A DNA stretch of 64,000 nt from Centropus unirufus (Eukaryota; Chordata; Aves; Cuculiformes; Centropidae): NCBI GenBank assembly GCA_013397695.1, contig VYZI01000423.1, forward strand, positions 1-64,000. Reading direction: 5' to 3'. Numbering within the stretch: the stretch's first letter is position 1; every line of letters starts with the position of its first letter. The position numbers and the translations under genes are program-made. The notes below the pieces were generated by a model. It worked only from the letters and a program-made list of their open reading frames with translations. It was not told the DNA's origin and searched no databases. Below, in pieces: positions 22,176 to 34,561 of this stretch.

Positions 22176-22577
22176 AAGGGCTAGAACACCTCCCATGTGA
22201 GGACAAGCTGAGAGCTGGGGTTGTTCAGCCTGGAGAAGGCTCCAGAAAGACCTTAGAGCAGTTTCCAGCACAGAAGAGGTCTCCAGAAAAGCTGGGTTGG
22301 GGCTCTTGGTCAGGGATTGCAGGGTTAGGATAAGGGGGAATGGTTTTGAGCTGAAGGAGGGGAGATTGAGTTGAGAATTCGGGGAGAAATTTTTTCCTGG
22401 GACAATGGTGAGGCCCTGGCCCAGGCTGCCCCCATACCTGGAGGTTTTGAAGGCCAGGTTTGATGGAGCTTTGAGGAGCCTGATCCAGTGGGAGGTGTTC
22501 TTGCCCATGGCAGAAGAGTTGGAACTGGATAGGGCTTTTTGTCCTTTTCAACCCAACTCATTCCATGATTCTATGAT
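22176..22577 (+). repeat. CR1 LINE 3' end
   Basis: Runs from GCTAGAACACCTCCCATGTG through TTGTTCAGCCTGGAGAAGG to TTCCATGATTCTATGAT. Plus orientation, with small internal deletions. Confidence 0.9.
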
Positions 22578-23506
22578 CTGTCCTTAATGAAGAAGCTGAG
22601 ACTCTCGCTGATCACGTGCATTGCCCTAAGGAAGAGTCTTGTCTCCCCGATACGAGACAGACACACACAGAAGTCACAGTTTGGCCTCTCACAATGAAGT
22701 CTCAGTGCTCTGAAAGAAGGTCTCAGTAACTTGGAGCCTCAACGGCAGGGAAAAGAGGAAGGAGAGGACAGGGGTCATTGTTATCAGGGTTGCTATTTGG
22801 CCTCTGTGGTCCTTGTTGCCCCGTGAGCAATCCAGTGGCACGCAGGAAAGCTATGCAACCCGCCAGTCCTCCTCGCTGAGAAATGAGCTGGCTCCTGCTG
22901 CCAGCTCTCTGGGTATTCCCCGAATAGATATGGAATTCGCTGAGTCTTATTATAGTTATAAAACTGCTATTTTTGCCACTACGGGTAAACCAAGGAAGGG
23001 GGGGTGCTTGCTGGCTGTATCCTGGCTTTTTCTCTTTCTCTTGGACAGCTGGCTTTGTTTTCTCACCCAGCATTCATGAAAGGTGCCAGATTCAGGGCAT
23101 TTCTTTGGGTTAATTTCTGTCTTTTATGTGAAGCAATGTATATTTCACATGGCGTTATCAAAAGCCTCTGAATTTACACGTCAGATGGCAAAATGTGCTC
23201 TATTTGAATAAACCACATAGCACACCTGACCCCAGCTTAGCCCAGCGGAAGATCTGGCTGTCACCATCCCTGTCTGACCACAGACATTGGGAAAAGAGCA
23301 AGGAAGTTGCTCTGGGGACATTGTCCCCTCCTGGCACCAAAGCTGGCCCCTGAGCTGGAGGTGTTTAGGGGTAATGGAAAATGTGGCGGAGCCTCGCCAG
23401 ACTCAGGTGCTTGCTCAGACTCAGCCACCAGGGCCGTGGCTCACTTTGGTCTCATGGCAGCATGGTTCTCAAGACTTTAGGAACTCCAAAACCTGAGGAG
23501 GGGCTA

Positions 23507-23869
23507 AGAAGGTGATGAGGGGACTGGAGCCTCTCTCTTATGAAGAAGGGCTGAGAGATTTGGGTCTGTTCAGCCTGAAGAAAACTGAGGGGGATCTTAT
23601 CAACATTTATAAATATCTAGAGGGCACGCGTGTGTGTCAGGAGGATAAGGCCAGAGTTCATAGAATCATAGAATGGTTTGGGTTGGAGGAGACCTTAAAG
23701 ATCATCCAGTTCCAGCCCCTTCTGCCACAAGCAGGAATACATCCCACTGGATCAGGTTGAATCCAACCTGGTCTTGAACACCTCCAGGGATGGAGCAGCC
23801 ACCACTGCTCTGGGCAACCTGGGCCAGCGCCTCCCCATCCTCACACCACAGAATTCCAGGATTCTATGA
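23507..23869 (+). repeat. CR1 LINE copy interrupted by a second CR1
   Basis: The 5' part (about 23507-23657) reads GATGAGGGGACTGGAGCC to TATAAATATCTAGAGGG in plus orientation. The 3' terminus GGATTCTATGA appears at 23859-23869. Between them sits a minus-oriented CR1. This is read as one plus element split by a later insertion. Confidence 0.65.
23658..23843 (-). repeat. CR1 LINE 3' end nested in another CR1
   Basis: Begins TCATAGAATCATAGAATGG, continues TTTGGGTTGGAGGAGACC and CCAGGGATGGAGCAGCCACC, and ends near CCATCCTCACACC. Minus orientation. Confidence 0.9.
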
Positions 23870-24005
23870 AATTTCTGTTTCCTAGCGGGATGCAGGGATG
23901 CAGGGAGAGCACTCGGTGCACTCGGGAGGGGGAGGTGGCGCTGGCAGCAGCAGGGGAACGGCTGCGGGCGGAGGAGAGGGAGCAGGGAGCGCTCCGGGGG
24001 GGCAG

Positions 24006-24659
24006 NNNNNNNNNNNNNNNNNNNNNNNNNNNNNNNNNNNNNNNNNNNNNNNNNNNNNNNNNNNNNNNNNNNNNNNNNNNNNNNNNNNNNNNNNNNNNNN
24101 NNNNNNNNNNNNNNNNNNNNNNNNNNNNNNNNNNNNNNNNNNNNNNNNNNNNNNNNNNNNNNNNNNNNNNNNNNNNNNNNNNNNNNNNNNNNNNNNNNNN
24201 NNNNNNNNNNNNNNNNNNNNNNNNNNNNNNNNNNNNNNNNNNNNNNNNNNNNNNNNNNNNNNNNNNNNNNNNNNNNNNNNNNNNNNNNNNNNNNNNNNNN
24301 NNNNNNNNNNNNNNNNNNNNNNNNNNNNNNNNNNNNNNNNNNNNNNNNNNNNNNNNNNNNNNNNNNNNNNNNNNNNNNNNNNNNNNNNNNNNNNNNNNNN
24401 NNNNNNNNNNNNNNNNNNNNNNNNNNNNNNNNNNNNNNNNNNNNNNNNNNNNNNNNNNNNNNNNNNNNNNNNNNNNNNNNNNNNNNNNNNNNNNNNNNNN
24501 NNNNNNNNNNNNNNNNNNNNNNNNNNNNNNNNNNNNNNNNNNNNNNNNNNNNNNNNNNNNNNNNNNNNNNNNNNNNNNNNNNNNNNNNNNNNNNNNNNNN
24601 NNNNNNNNNNNNNNNNNNNNNNNNNNNNNNNNNNNNNNNNNNNNNNNNNNNNNNNNNNN
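24006..24659. other. Assembly gap (654 N)
   Basis: Unsequenced. The left flank (23900-24005) is GC-rich and purine-rich with CpGs. The right flank is C-rich with repeated CCCTGCCCC units that belong to a tandem repeat. Apparent 285-302-codon frames across it are artefacts of N translation. Confidence 0.99.
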
Positions 24660-25066
24660 CCCGCTGTCCCTGCCCTGGCTTTGCCCCCTACCCCTGCCCC
24701 GGCTTTGCCCCCTGCCCCACAGGCTGGTTTGGGTCACCCTATGCCCCTTTTATGAGAGAAACGCTCTACCTTAAAGCATCTCCTCCTAGCAGGCTCCATA
24801 ACTTGTGCCAGAGATGCTGAAGAGGGGATGTCAAAATCGTACAAGGCTTTAAAACTCGCATGGAGTTGCTGCCTCTGCCCCGTTGGTTAGTGCAAGCCCT
24901 GCCACGACCTTGGCCCCTGCCCCATGGGCCAGTTCAGGTTGTCCTGTGCCCCCTTTATGGGAGAAACCCTCTGCCTTAAAGCATCTCCCCCTGACAGGTT
25001 CTGTAGCCTCTGCTAGAGATGCTGAAGAGGGGATGCTAAAACGGCACCAAGTTTTAAAACTTGCTT
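24660..25066. repeat. Imperfect tandem repeat, 205-bp period
   Basis: Two clear copies, about 24701-24861 and 24908-25066, share TTAAAGCATCTCC (24771 and 24976) and GAGATGCTGAAGAGGGGATG (24811 and 25016), both offset by 205. CCCTGCCCC-type sequence at 24660-24715 suggests a further copy running into the gap. Confidence 0.85.
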
Positions 25067-28000
25067 GAAAGATCTGTGGGCTGTGAGCTGAGAAAAAGAT
25101 AACTTTGGTACATCTGATGTGTTGCTGGTGCCTCCTCCAGCTTCCCTCAATTAAGCTGTTTCAAAGCTTCGGTTTCTTTCTCTTGGTGGAGGCAGGAACT
25201 TGCGTGTCTTGGAGGCATCATCCCTTCTCGGTTCCTCCTCTACCATGGCTTCAAAGGGGATAAATAAGTAGCCGTCCAGTGGATGGCCTCTTGCCGTGCC
25301 TCTTTGGCAGCCACCTCCAAGCGTGGGTCACATGCAGCTCCCGCGTGCTGCAGCGCAGAGGGGTTTCTTCATGGCTGGTTTTGGGGGTTCTTCATTGTTG
25401 CCTGTCCTTTTGCAGCCTTGAGGTGACCTGAAAAAGTGTTTGTTGCTATTAGAAGTGTGTTCTGTAAAACCCCGAGGCGGGTGGTGGCTGGGGAGCAGCC
25501 GTACAGCTGACGGTTGCTTCAAGCTGAGAAACGGGATCGGTTACAAGACAGGGAGAGCTCATTTGGTGTTGGTACAGGACCGAAGGCAGACAGGTCATGA
25601 GTGGGGCTTCCACAAGCATCTCTAGAACACATAACAGCTCTAGATTCCCCACTCGCCCATCCCTTCAACACCAGGATGCAGGGGTTCGGTTGGGTTTTGG
25701 GTCTCTTTTTGCCATCCTGGCTGTCTCCTGTACAAGTGCTGAGCTGTGTTTTGGGAGTGTCTGATTCAAAGTGTGCAGAAGATGTTTTGGAAAAGGCAGT
25801 TTTCATCTGGGTGGCACCACGTTAATTTACAAGACATGCTTGGTGATAGAGTGCAAAACAGAAGGTTGCAACTTGGGGGACCTGGATTTAATTCTCTGCT
25901 CTGGTGGAGTTCTCAGTGTCCACAGGCGAGTCAATATTTGACCATGCTGCCTGTACCTTGTGAGCTCCACCCTGTCGGGCAGTGACCTAGGGCAGCAGAA
26001 TGCTAGAGACAGCAAAATGCTTGTAATTCTGCTGCCAGCTCAGTCCGAAGAAACCTGGCTAGCTGGTAGTGCTGCTGCTGAGCCAGGGTCAGAGCTGTGT
26101 GGTCTGGATTTTGTTTTGGGGGGTGATTGCTTCCAGCATCTGTTGTCTCCATGCTGTGTACTGCAGTGCTGGATTTGCTGCTCCTGGTCCTGTAGCCCTC
26201 CTTAGGTCCTCTTTCCCTACATTGTGGCCCTAGAGGCCTTGCTCCAGCCTTTCTTCTCTTGCCAAGCAACATGTAGGGTACCTACCAGATTTGTATGGCA
26301 TCTCCGTCTTCTGCCAGAACCCTGGTTGATGCTGTTCTCCCTCAGCCTCAAAGCATGCCCTGGTTCTGCCCAAGTGGATCCACTGAGGTGTTGTTCTGTG
26401 CTGGTGGAGTGTTGAGGGGCTCAGGAGGGATGGCACAACTGAAGTTTTGCATAGTCAATCCTTTGCATACTGTCAGCGTTGTACCTGCATCCTTTTTTTC
26501 AGGACATTCAGGCTTGCATGGGAGCCCTTGAGATGAGGGGCACTGGCATTGTTAGGCTTATGGGCTGACTTAAAGTCTGACAGTGGAGCTGCTGAAAAAC
26601 CAGTGTACAGGTGTTCTGGTGTGCTGAAAGAGGGTACTGCAAGCATCAACAACTGATGCTCTGTGGGAAGCAGAGGCTTGTATGTGTGCTGGGGGCAACA
26701 ACTGATGCCAAGAATTGGGTGCTTCTTAATGCCTCGCCCCCTTCCTGCATGGAACTGGGAGGAGATGGGATGACTTCCTAGCTGAGGAGAACAGCTTTAC
26801 CTTAGAACACCCTGTGTATGGAAGGAGGGCACATGGAATGGGAAATACACCTCTTTCTGGGTGTTTAATTTGTTAGGGAAGCTCTCCTGACGGCTGCATC
26901 ATGCTGTGGGGAGAGGAATCAAGGACATGCAGCTGCTGGTCGTACTTCATATGGAGTGAAAGGCTGTGCTAGCGAGCGCAAGGGCCCAGCCTGCAAAGCA
27001 GTGGCCATGTGGTGGTGTGTGCATGTGTGTGACATGATGGAGAGCCAAGCCCTGGTGTAGAAATAAAGCAAATTTGTTGCTGTCAGCCTAAACCACAAAG
27101 CTGTTGCAAATGCTGAGCTCCAAGCTGCTGCCAGGGCCTTGTTGCGTTATTTCTAAGAAACAGCTTGTTGGAAGAATGACTGCTTCTTTCCCTCTCCCAG
27201 CTTTACTGGCATGTGACTTCTCAACTGCAGGAAAGGTTTGGAGGTCAGGGATGTACCATCCTCCAGCAAGGACAGAGAAATCATGGTCCTGGATCAGCAA
27301 GAGCCTGGGAGTCTAAGAGCAACTGCTGCCCCTCCTCTGCTTTGGTGCTCACATCTGCTCAGCCGCAATTAAAGGCCTTTTGCTGTGATGTAGGAACCTT
27401 AGGGGATAAAACTCAGATCCCATGGCTGATGAGTGGCTTGCAGATCCCAAATGCCCTTTTTCTTTTCTGAGAAAGGAGTTGCGCAGTGTCTGGAGCACTT
27501 GGTTGGTGGCAGCTGGACGTGCATTGCCCTTATCTGCAGGGCAGGCTTTTTCATTACAGCCAGGTTTCCTGGGATGCTGTGGCTGGGAGGAAGGGAAAGT
27601 CTGGAGGAAATGAGTAAATGCCAGCTTCTGGAGCCCGAATTCTGCAGGACTGAGTGCCGAGTGGTCACAGAATTGGTGCCTGGTTTCCACAGCGCCTGTC
27701 TTGGAGAGTTAAAGGTGTAGCATGGCAGGCAACTTGCAGCTCTGTAGGAGTGAAACTGCCCTGGGAAAGGAACGCTGAGATGCGGTGGCTGCTCCAGCAT
27801 GGCTCATAAGTCAGGGTTGGCCAAAGTCTTGCATGTGCCTTCTCCAAGACAGTTTACCATGCTTGTACAGCCAACATTGCTGTGCATCAAATGCATCCAG
27901 CTGGATCTTGAAACCTTTCTTGCTGTCCAATCTTGAGCATCTGCTGCAGGGACAGGATATATAATGCCAGTCCCCTGACCAGCTGAGCAGCCTGTGGTCC

Positions 28001-30810
28001 CAGCTTTCCCTCTCTGTTACCAGTGAGAAAACACACGCTTCCTGTGCTAAATCCAAATGTAAATAGTAACCTTAAGTATTTGCAATAGCTGCTTACTTTG
28101 GCAACTTGGGTGGCAGTGGGGATGTGGTAATTTCTGGTCCAGGAAGCAAAAACAGGTCAGCGTTTTGGCATCTTGGGTATTCATCAACAGCACATCATGG
28201 GCAGAGCTTAGGGCGACAATGGCTGGAACGAGGAGGACTGTGGACCTCACCGGTGGGAAGGTGCTCTAGCCCATGGCTGCTGTGTCTCTGGAGTGCAGGC
28301 CCCAAGTGGTAAGCTCAGAAACGTCCTCTAGCAATTATTTTTGAGCTGTTTGTCTCCATCTCTTCAGGCAGCACTTCAGCACTTGGATCTGGAGCTGACT
28401 TGTGCTCCGCTCTGAAAGGGTCAGCGCGCCTGGACAGCTGGAGACAGGTCGCAGCGGCAGCTCGAACTCACACCCTGGCTTCCTTTGCTCCCAGGCTTCA
28501 TGAGACCTTCCCAGCAAGGCAACTGGTGCTTTTTTCTTCCCTCCATTGCTGCACCTGAAGCTCAGCTCAGATTTCCCTTGCTTTTCTCTCTTGCCAGGCC
28601 ATATGAAAATGACTTTTGGCTCTGTTAGTAGCACTATGGGAGAATCAAAGCTGAAAGGCTTTTGTGTAGTGTGTGCTAAACCTGCCTGTGCTCACCCTGC
28701 TGGGCCGGTGGGGAGGCAAGAGGTGAGAAATGCAGGGAAAGGAGCAGGTGTGCTTTTTCACCAGGCTTTATTATGGTCAATGAGGATGAAAACAATGCCA
28801 GCAACTTAAATTACACTTCAATTCCGAGCCCCCAGCCTATTGCTTGATTCCAGATAGGGTGGGTTTCTTACTGCAGGTCATAAAATGCATAAATGCACTC
28901 TTCTCTCCCCTTTTCCAGTGTGGGGAATAAGAATGGTTAACGGAAAAAGAGAGAAAACTAACCTTCCCTCGCAGAGGGTTTTGGATCAGGCGCTCAGTGA
29001 TTTTCCAGTATCCTACAGTTTCCCCCAAGGCAGAGTGAGCTGCTCTGGTTATGGTCCCAAGACAAATGAAGCACTCTCAGCCCTGGAAGACGTTTCTGGG
29101 ATGCAGCTGTATCTCTTTTGCGGGCTGCCAAGGAGAATTCCTCGCCGTCTGCAGTGGCAGGGGAAGGCGAAGCACACCGGAGAGGAAGCCAGTCTTCCAG
29201 CTCGTACTGCCAAAGCTATATTGAGGGCGAGTTTCCTTTGTGGCTGGGTGGTACCAGAGCTGCGAGCTGCTGCTTCCAGCAGGGTTTGAATTAATCAAGT
29301 TTCTGGGAGATAGTTCTTCTCAGGAGCCTCAGAGGCACCTGAATACATGAATTGGAGCTTTGTGCTCCAGCAAAGCATCGAGCAATGCCAGTGGAGCAGC
29401 AGTAGCCAGCTGGATTCTCCCAGGTTTCCAGCTGCAGAGCAGGCATGGGGAAGGCTGCTCCCGCTGTCCCCAGCCCCTGAGCTGTCCCCACAGTGAGAGC
29501 TTTGTCCCCAAGGCATGCGGTGGGGGCCCAGCAGAAGCGTGCCTGCAGATCTGCAGCTGGCAAACGCTGCTTCTGGGAAAGGGGAACAGAGCTCAGGGCT
29601 TCTGGCACAACCACAGAAAACTTGGCTCATGTATCGGCCCCGGAGCACAGCTGGAGGTGCTTCTTGGTGTGCAAAAGGTGAGCAGCGTCCCTTCCCGCAG
29701 CTCAGCAAGGCAAATCCTGCTCTCATGGAGCTTTTCTCAAAGGCTGGATGCCTCACTGACTCCAAGGCAGTTGGAGGGAAAATTTGTGTTCCGTAATGGG
29801 GGCTTTGGCATATTCCTCAATTTGAAAAGGCCTGGCCAATGGGCTCCTTTATCCCTGGAGCCAGCAAATCCAGGAACAAACCAGCAGCCTGGTCCTTCTT
29901 AAAGAGGGTCCTGTGAGTGGGGAACCTGGAGCTGCGAGCTTCTCTCTTCCCAGCTGGGTTACCGCTTTAGTGCCTGGCTCTGTAGTGTCCGGTGGTGTTC
30001 ACCCTCCCACTCTTGCAGTCTGGATGCCCTTGGATTCTGATTGCTTACTAAAAACTCACTTCCCAAATGCTGACCAGTGGGTTTTCATCCCTGCCCTGAG
30101 GGATGAACACAGCTAATATCTATTTCCAAGCTAAAAACAATCTGGGAAACTATTTTTTTTTTCTGGAAAGAAAGGAAAAAAATCCCTTTTCTTCAGTAGG
30201 AATGGGGTTTTCTTTCTGTTGCTTTTTCACTGCCTTGACCAAAACCAGTGGCTTGAGCAGGGCTGCACTTGCTACCTTATGAGATGAACGGTGGGGAGGG
30301 ATGGAAAGCAGCTCCTGCGATCCAATCGCTTGTTCCAGGAAATGTGCGTAGGATGGAGCCTAATCAGATTATGGGCCTGGTCTGTTTGCAGGCTTCCTGC
30401 GTGAGTCTGAAGGGAAGAAGGAAATTCTTTGCATTAAACCAAGCTGGAAATCAGGAACCGTGTGCTTCCTCTATCTGGGTGTTTTTTTCTGCAAACGGCT
30501 CATGCTGCTGGTTGTATCAGTGGGGCTCTCCAAAGCCCTCTGCCTGCCTGCAGTGGCTGAGGGACAGACTTGGAAGAGATATCCACAGCAGCATCTCCTC
30601 TTGGGCTTTCTGAGCTGCCTCTCTCCTGTAGCAGATGCTGTTGCAGGTGTCCCAGAGCGGTCCCATGTGGAAAGGATGTTGCTGTGATCCAGCTGCAGTA
30701 AAAGCATCTGTAAGGGAGGCTGGGAGTGTGTGACTGAGTACAAGGCTTTTGGGCCTCAGGAGGACCTGGCAGGCTCTACCTTTCAGCCCCCCTTGGTTCT
30801 GTTTTGGAGA

Positions 30811-30895
30811 TCATGGAATCATGGCACGGTTTGGGTTGGAAGGGACTTTAAAGATCATCCAATTCCAACCCTACTGCCATGGGGAACAACACATC
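30811..30895 (-). repeat. CR1 LINE 3' terminus, short
   Basis: Starts TCATGGAATCATGGCACGG, then TTTGGGTTGGAAGGGAC and ATCATCCAATTCCAACCC. Minus orientation. Confidence 0.85.
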
Positions 30896-31745
30896 AGGGT
30901 CCAAGCAATCCAGGAGGTTCCTGGAATGCGTTGATGGCAATTTCTTTCTCCATCTGATAGAAGAGCTGACAAGGAGGGCGTTCTGTATCAATTCCCAGAT
31001 GTTTCCATGTGGACAAGAGAAACCAAAGAGTCTCTTCCTCTGCTCCATCTTCTTTGAAACGCCCTCCTGGTTGTTAATGGTGTGATGGTCTCAGTGTCTC
31101 CGCACTGGCCCTAGCCCCTTTGCTCTGCAGCCTGCACTGTAGAAGGGGCTGTAGGGCCTCCATGGGTCCCTATCTGGGAGACAGATCGGCCCCCATCACC
31201 TGGGGCAGTGAGGAGGTGCCCAGTGCCTCAAGGAGGAGGTCACCTAGTCCAGCCTTGGCTGCTGGTGGGACTCTGCATGCCTAGGGCAAATCACAGCTGC
31301 GTTCCCTCCAGCGGTCCTGAGGGCCTGGAGAAGCCTCTCACAGCCAGGAGTGATTGGGTTTATCTTGCTTGTTGTAGCTTCTTGGTGTCGAAAGAAGCGC
31401 TGGGGGTGGAGAGGGTGAGCCGAGTTTTCTAGTTGGGCTGGTGTTTACTGCAACTATCCTGATTACATTATCAGGTGAAGAGACTGTCTCGTAGCAAGTA
31501 TCTACTCAAGGCTGCCAGGGCTCAGAGCTGGTTGGGGTGGTTCCCAGCCTGTCCTTGCTGTGGCTGGTATCTCTCGACCTTCTGAAGTTAAAAACAAGCA
31601 CAGATGCGGGACTGCATGCAGACGTGGGAGAAAAAGGCACCTGCAGCAGGGAAAGGCATGTGCCAAATGTGGGCACTCAGTGTGCACCCCCACACGGTTC
31701 CTCTCCTGCCCAGCAATGGGGAATGCTGTGCAGGTTTCCAGCACC

Positions 31746-31832
31746 TAATGATCCAGTGGAAGGTGTCCCTGCCCATGGCGGGGGATTTGGAACTGGATGA
31801 ACTTTAAGGTCCCTTCCAAACCATTCATAGTA
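31746..31832 (+). repeat. CR1 LINE 3' terminus, short
   Basis: Starts ATGATCCAGTGGAAGGTGTC, then CTGCCCATGGCGGGGGATT, and ends AAGGTCCCTTCCAAACCATT. Plus orientation. Confidence 0.85.
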
Positions 31833-32817
31833 ACCTCCACTACCGTGCTGAGGTAGGCTCACTTCTGAGTTTCCTCCCACAGTCCAGGCAATCTTCGTGC
31901 CCTGGCATTGCCTTTTTTATTATTTGAGCAAGAAGTTATCTCTGCTGTTGTGGCACAAGGATCTTTTGTGCAACTCCATCCTTTCCTTTTCCCTATCCAG
32001 CTGAGCAAGAACCTGCCTGTGACCTTAGGATAATAAGGAAATCCACCCCCTTCCCCATGTACAGTCCTTGGATTTATCTGGATGGTGCCATGACTTTGTT
32101 TAGCTGGTTGCTAATCTCCTGTGGGTGCTAGAAAAGAGCACTTTTTCCTTTAAATTTCAGCCTTGCAATAGCCGACACCGGAACAACTAGATAGGAAGAA
32201 GCTTCTCCCTGGGAGCAGATTCTGAGCAAGAAATCTGCTGCTCATTGGGCTGGAGGAGAGTTGTGTGAGAGCAAAGGACCAGCTGTCTGAAATCAGCAGG
32301 AGAAAGGATGCTGTCCTCCTGTTAAAGGGAGCCAGCTGGGCCAGAAGGCCCTTCTCTGTTCCTGGCCCCACTCCCTGGTCCCGCTGGGCTGCAGCTTGCT
32401 TCTGCGCTGGGCTGCATCCCAGAACTATCCCTGTGGTGTCAAAACTGGAAATAAGGCTGAGAGCTGCAGCCTGCATTTGCGGTGCTCAAGTGACTGTGGT
32501 TTCCCACCTCCCCCTCCCCTCCTCTCCAAACTGATACGCTTTGAATGTTCCCTTTTTGGTCAGACCGAATGTACACGCTACTCTAATGGGAAGTGTCTCT
32601 CTTCTGGCCCCAGCTATTGTAACCCAACCCTGGGAGAGAGGAGCTGAGGGAGGGCACCATGCACAGCACCACCAAGGAGATGTTTCCCCTTCCCCTCCTG
32701 TGGCCTCATGCTCCATCTAGGGTTCTTTCCCACCCCACTTTGAAAATCCCCTTTCCTTCTTCCCCGCTGTCTGGATGCAGCCCTGTCAGGCCATGAGGAA
32801 AACAGTGTTGTCAAGAT

Positions 32818-32910
32818 GCTTCTTGAACTTTGTCAAGCTTGGTGCCACGACTCTTCTCCTGGGAGATGTTCTGGTGCTCCACCACCCTCTGGGTGAAGAA
32901 TCTTGAACCA
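32818..32910 (-). repeat. CR1 LINE fragment (upstream of 3' terminus)
   Basis: Reads TTGTCAAGCTTGGTGCCACG, then ACCACCCTCTGGGTGAAGAA. This is the reverse complement of a CR1 segment other than the terminal 200 bp. Minus orientation. Confidence 0.65.
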
Positions 32911-32929
32911 TCTTTGGAGCTGGATAACT

Positions 32930-32982
32930 ATAGAATCATTAAGGTTGGAAAGGACCTTAAAGATCATCCAGTTCCAACCAAG
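32930..32982 (-). repeat. CR1 LINE 3' terminus, short
   Basis: Reads ATAGAATCATTAAGG, then TTGGAAAGGACC and ATCATCCAGTTCCAACC. Minus orientation, 20 nt after another CR1 fragment. Confidence 0.85.
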
Positions 32983-33174
32983 TGCTTCGCATAGGCAGAG
33001 GAGAGCTCATCCCTTGGGTCATGTTGTTTGGCCTTGGGGATTTCAAGAGGGTGGGAAGGTGATAAAGATTTCATTTCAAAACAAAATCCCCCTTCACACC
33101 CTTGAGCAGCATCCCTACCATATAAGGGAGTTACCAGGGCTATATTTGCCCTTGGTTTGGTTTTTGGGGGTAGT

Positions 33175-33194
33175 TTTGTTTGTTTGTTTGTTCC
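33175..33194 (+). repeat. (TTTG)n simple repeat
   Basis: Five tandem TTTG/GTTT units. Confidence 0.8.
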
Positions 33195-34362
33195 TCTCTT
33201 CCTCCCACCCTCCAGAAATATTTCCATCCGTCTCCTCTCGAAGAAGTCTAACGAGCCCTGCCACAGATTAAGTTCTAATTATAGCAATGGTATTTTTTTC
33301 TCTCCAATTCTTCATGATGTATCTAGGTGAAAAATAGCCCTGGCGACTCTTCAAAGGGGACGTGGACCTGTTATGGGCTATATTTTTATCTTGTCACCCT
33401 GCCCGGGTCCGAAATAAACCTCCTCACTTTTAATTAGCTCGTCGGGTTATATAATCCCGAAAGCCGAGGATTTCTGGGCTCAGCAAGAACGCACGTGATG
33501 CTGTGGGCTCAGGCAGATCACAGCAGGCAAAGGTGGTGTGTCAGGGTTGGGGCGACACAGCAGGAATCTCCTCTCCTGCTACTGATCCTGGTGCCAAGTG
33601 GGAGGGAGCCTGGGCAAGCCAAGATACTGTAGCTTAAGGGAACCCGGCTGGTCCTTGTCATCCTTTGCTCTTGCCTTCCTTCCTTATTCCTTGCAGTACT
33701 TGCAGAGGAACCTGCTGAATGAGGAAGAACCTGGTCAACCATGAAAGCTCCTGGGCTGTCTGTGTTGCCTTGGAGTCTGGTTATGGGTTTCCTCTGCTCC
33801 TGGGAGGATGGGTTGGGGGTTTTCCGCCCTTGGCATCATCCTAACAATTCATTATTTTAGCCCAGGCTGAGTGGAGGACATTTGGTTTCCCATAGCCCAT
33901 GTCTAAATGCTTAAGCATTACTCTACTGCCACCAATGTGAAAGGTGGGACCCAAATGAATCCCTCAGGCTGATGCTGCCAGGTGAGTAGGGCTCTGGCCC
34001 TAATGCTGCTGCTTTCCTTGCTCTCAAAGCCTTTCTCCAGCGTGTCTTCCTGAGGACTGCTGCTGTAGAAAGTGGCCAACCTTGTGATTTTCACGTGGGA
34101 GCCCAACTGACTCTTCAGGTTCTCAGGCTCACAACCCTTGGTGTCCAGTGTGGAGGTGCTCCCCTCCTGTGAGCACTCAGCACCCTTCTGCTCTTCCAAA
34201 GTGCTTCTTGGCACTTACTGAAGAGGCTCATGCCAAGTTTCTCTTCAACCTCACCAAACAGATAGCCCAGAAGATGAGGAGGCCATGCAAGGGACCAGCG
34301 CTTGTTTGTTCTACACAGCTTTAAAAGGTTTGTAACCACCAGATGGAGCAAAGGAACTTAAA

Positions 34363-34561
34363 AGGGTGAGGGTGATGAAGTGTTGGCCCAGGCTTCCCAG
34401 AGCAGTGGTGGCTGTCCCATCCCTGGAGGTGTTGAAGGCCAGGTTGGATGGGACTTGGAGCCCCCTGATCCAGTGGGAGGTGTCCCTGCCCATGGCAGGG
34501 GGTTGGAACTGGATGGGCTTTGATGTTCCTTCCAACCCAAACCATACTATGATTCTATGAT
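34363..34561 (+). repeat. CR1 LINE 3' end
   Basis: Reads GGGTGAGGGTGATGAAG, then CCATCCCTGGAGGTGTTGAA, and ends ACTATGATTCTATGAT. Plus orientation. Confidence 0.92.

Noticed and set aside
23841..24774. Three open frames of 285-302 codons on both strands
   Set aside because: They are open only because they cross 654 N bases. The flanking codons show no domain.
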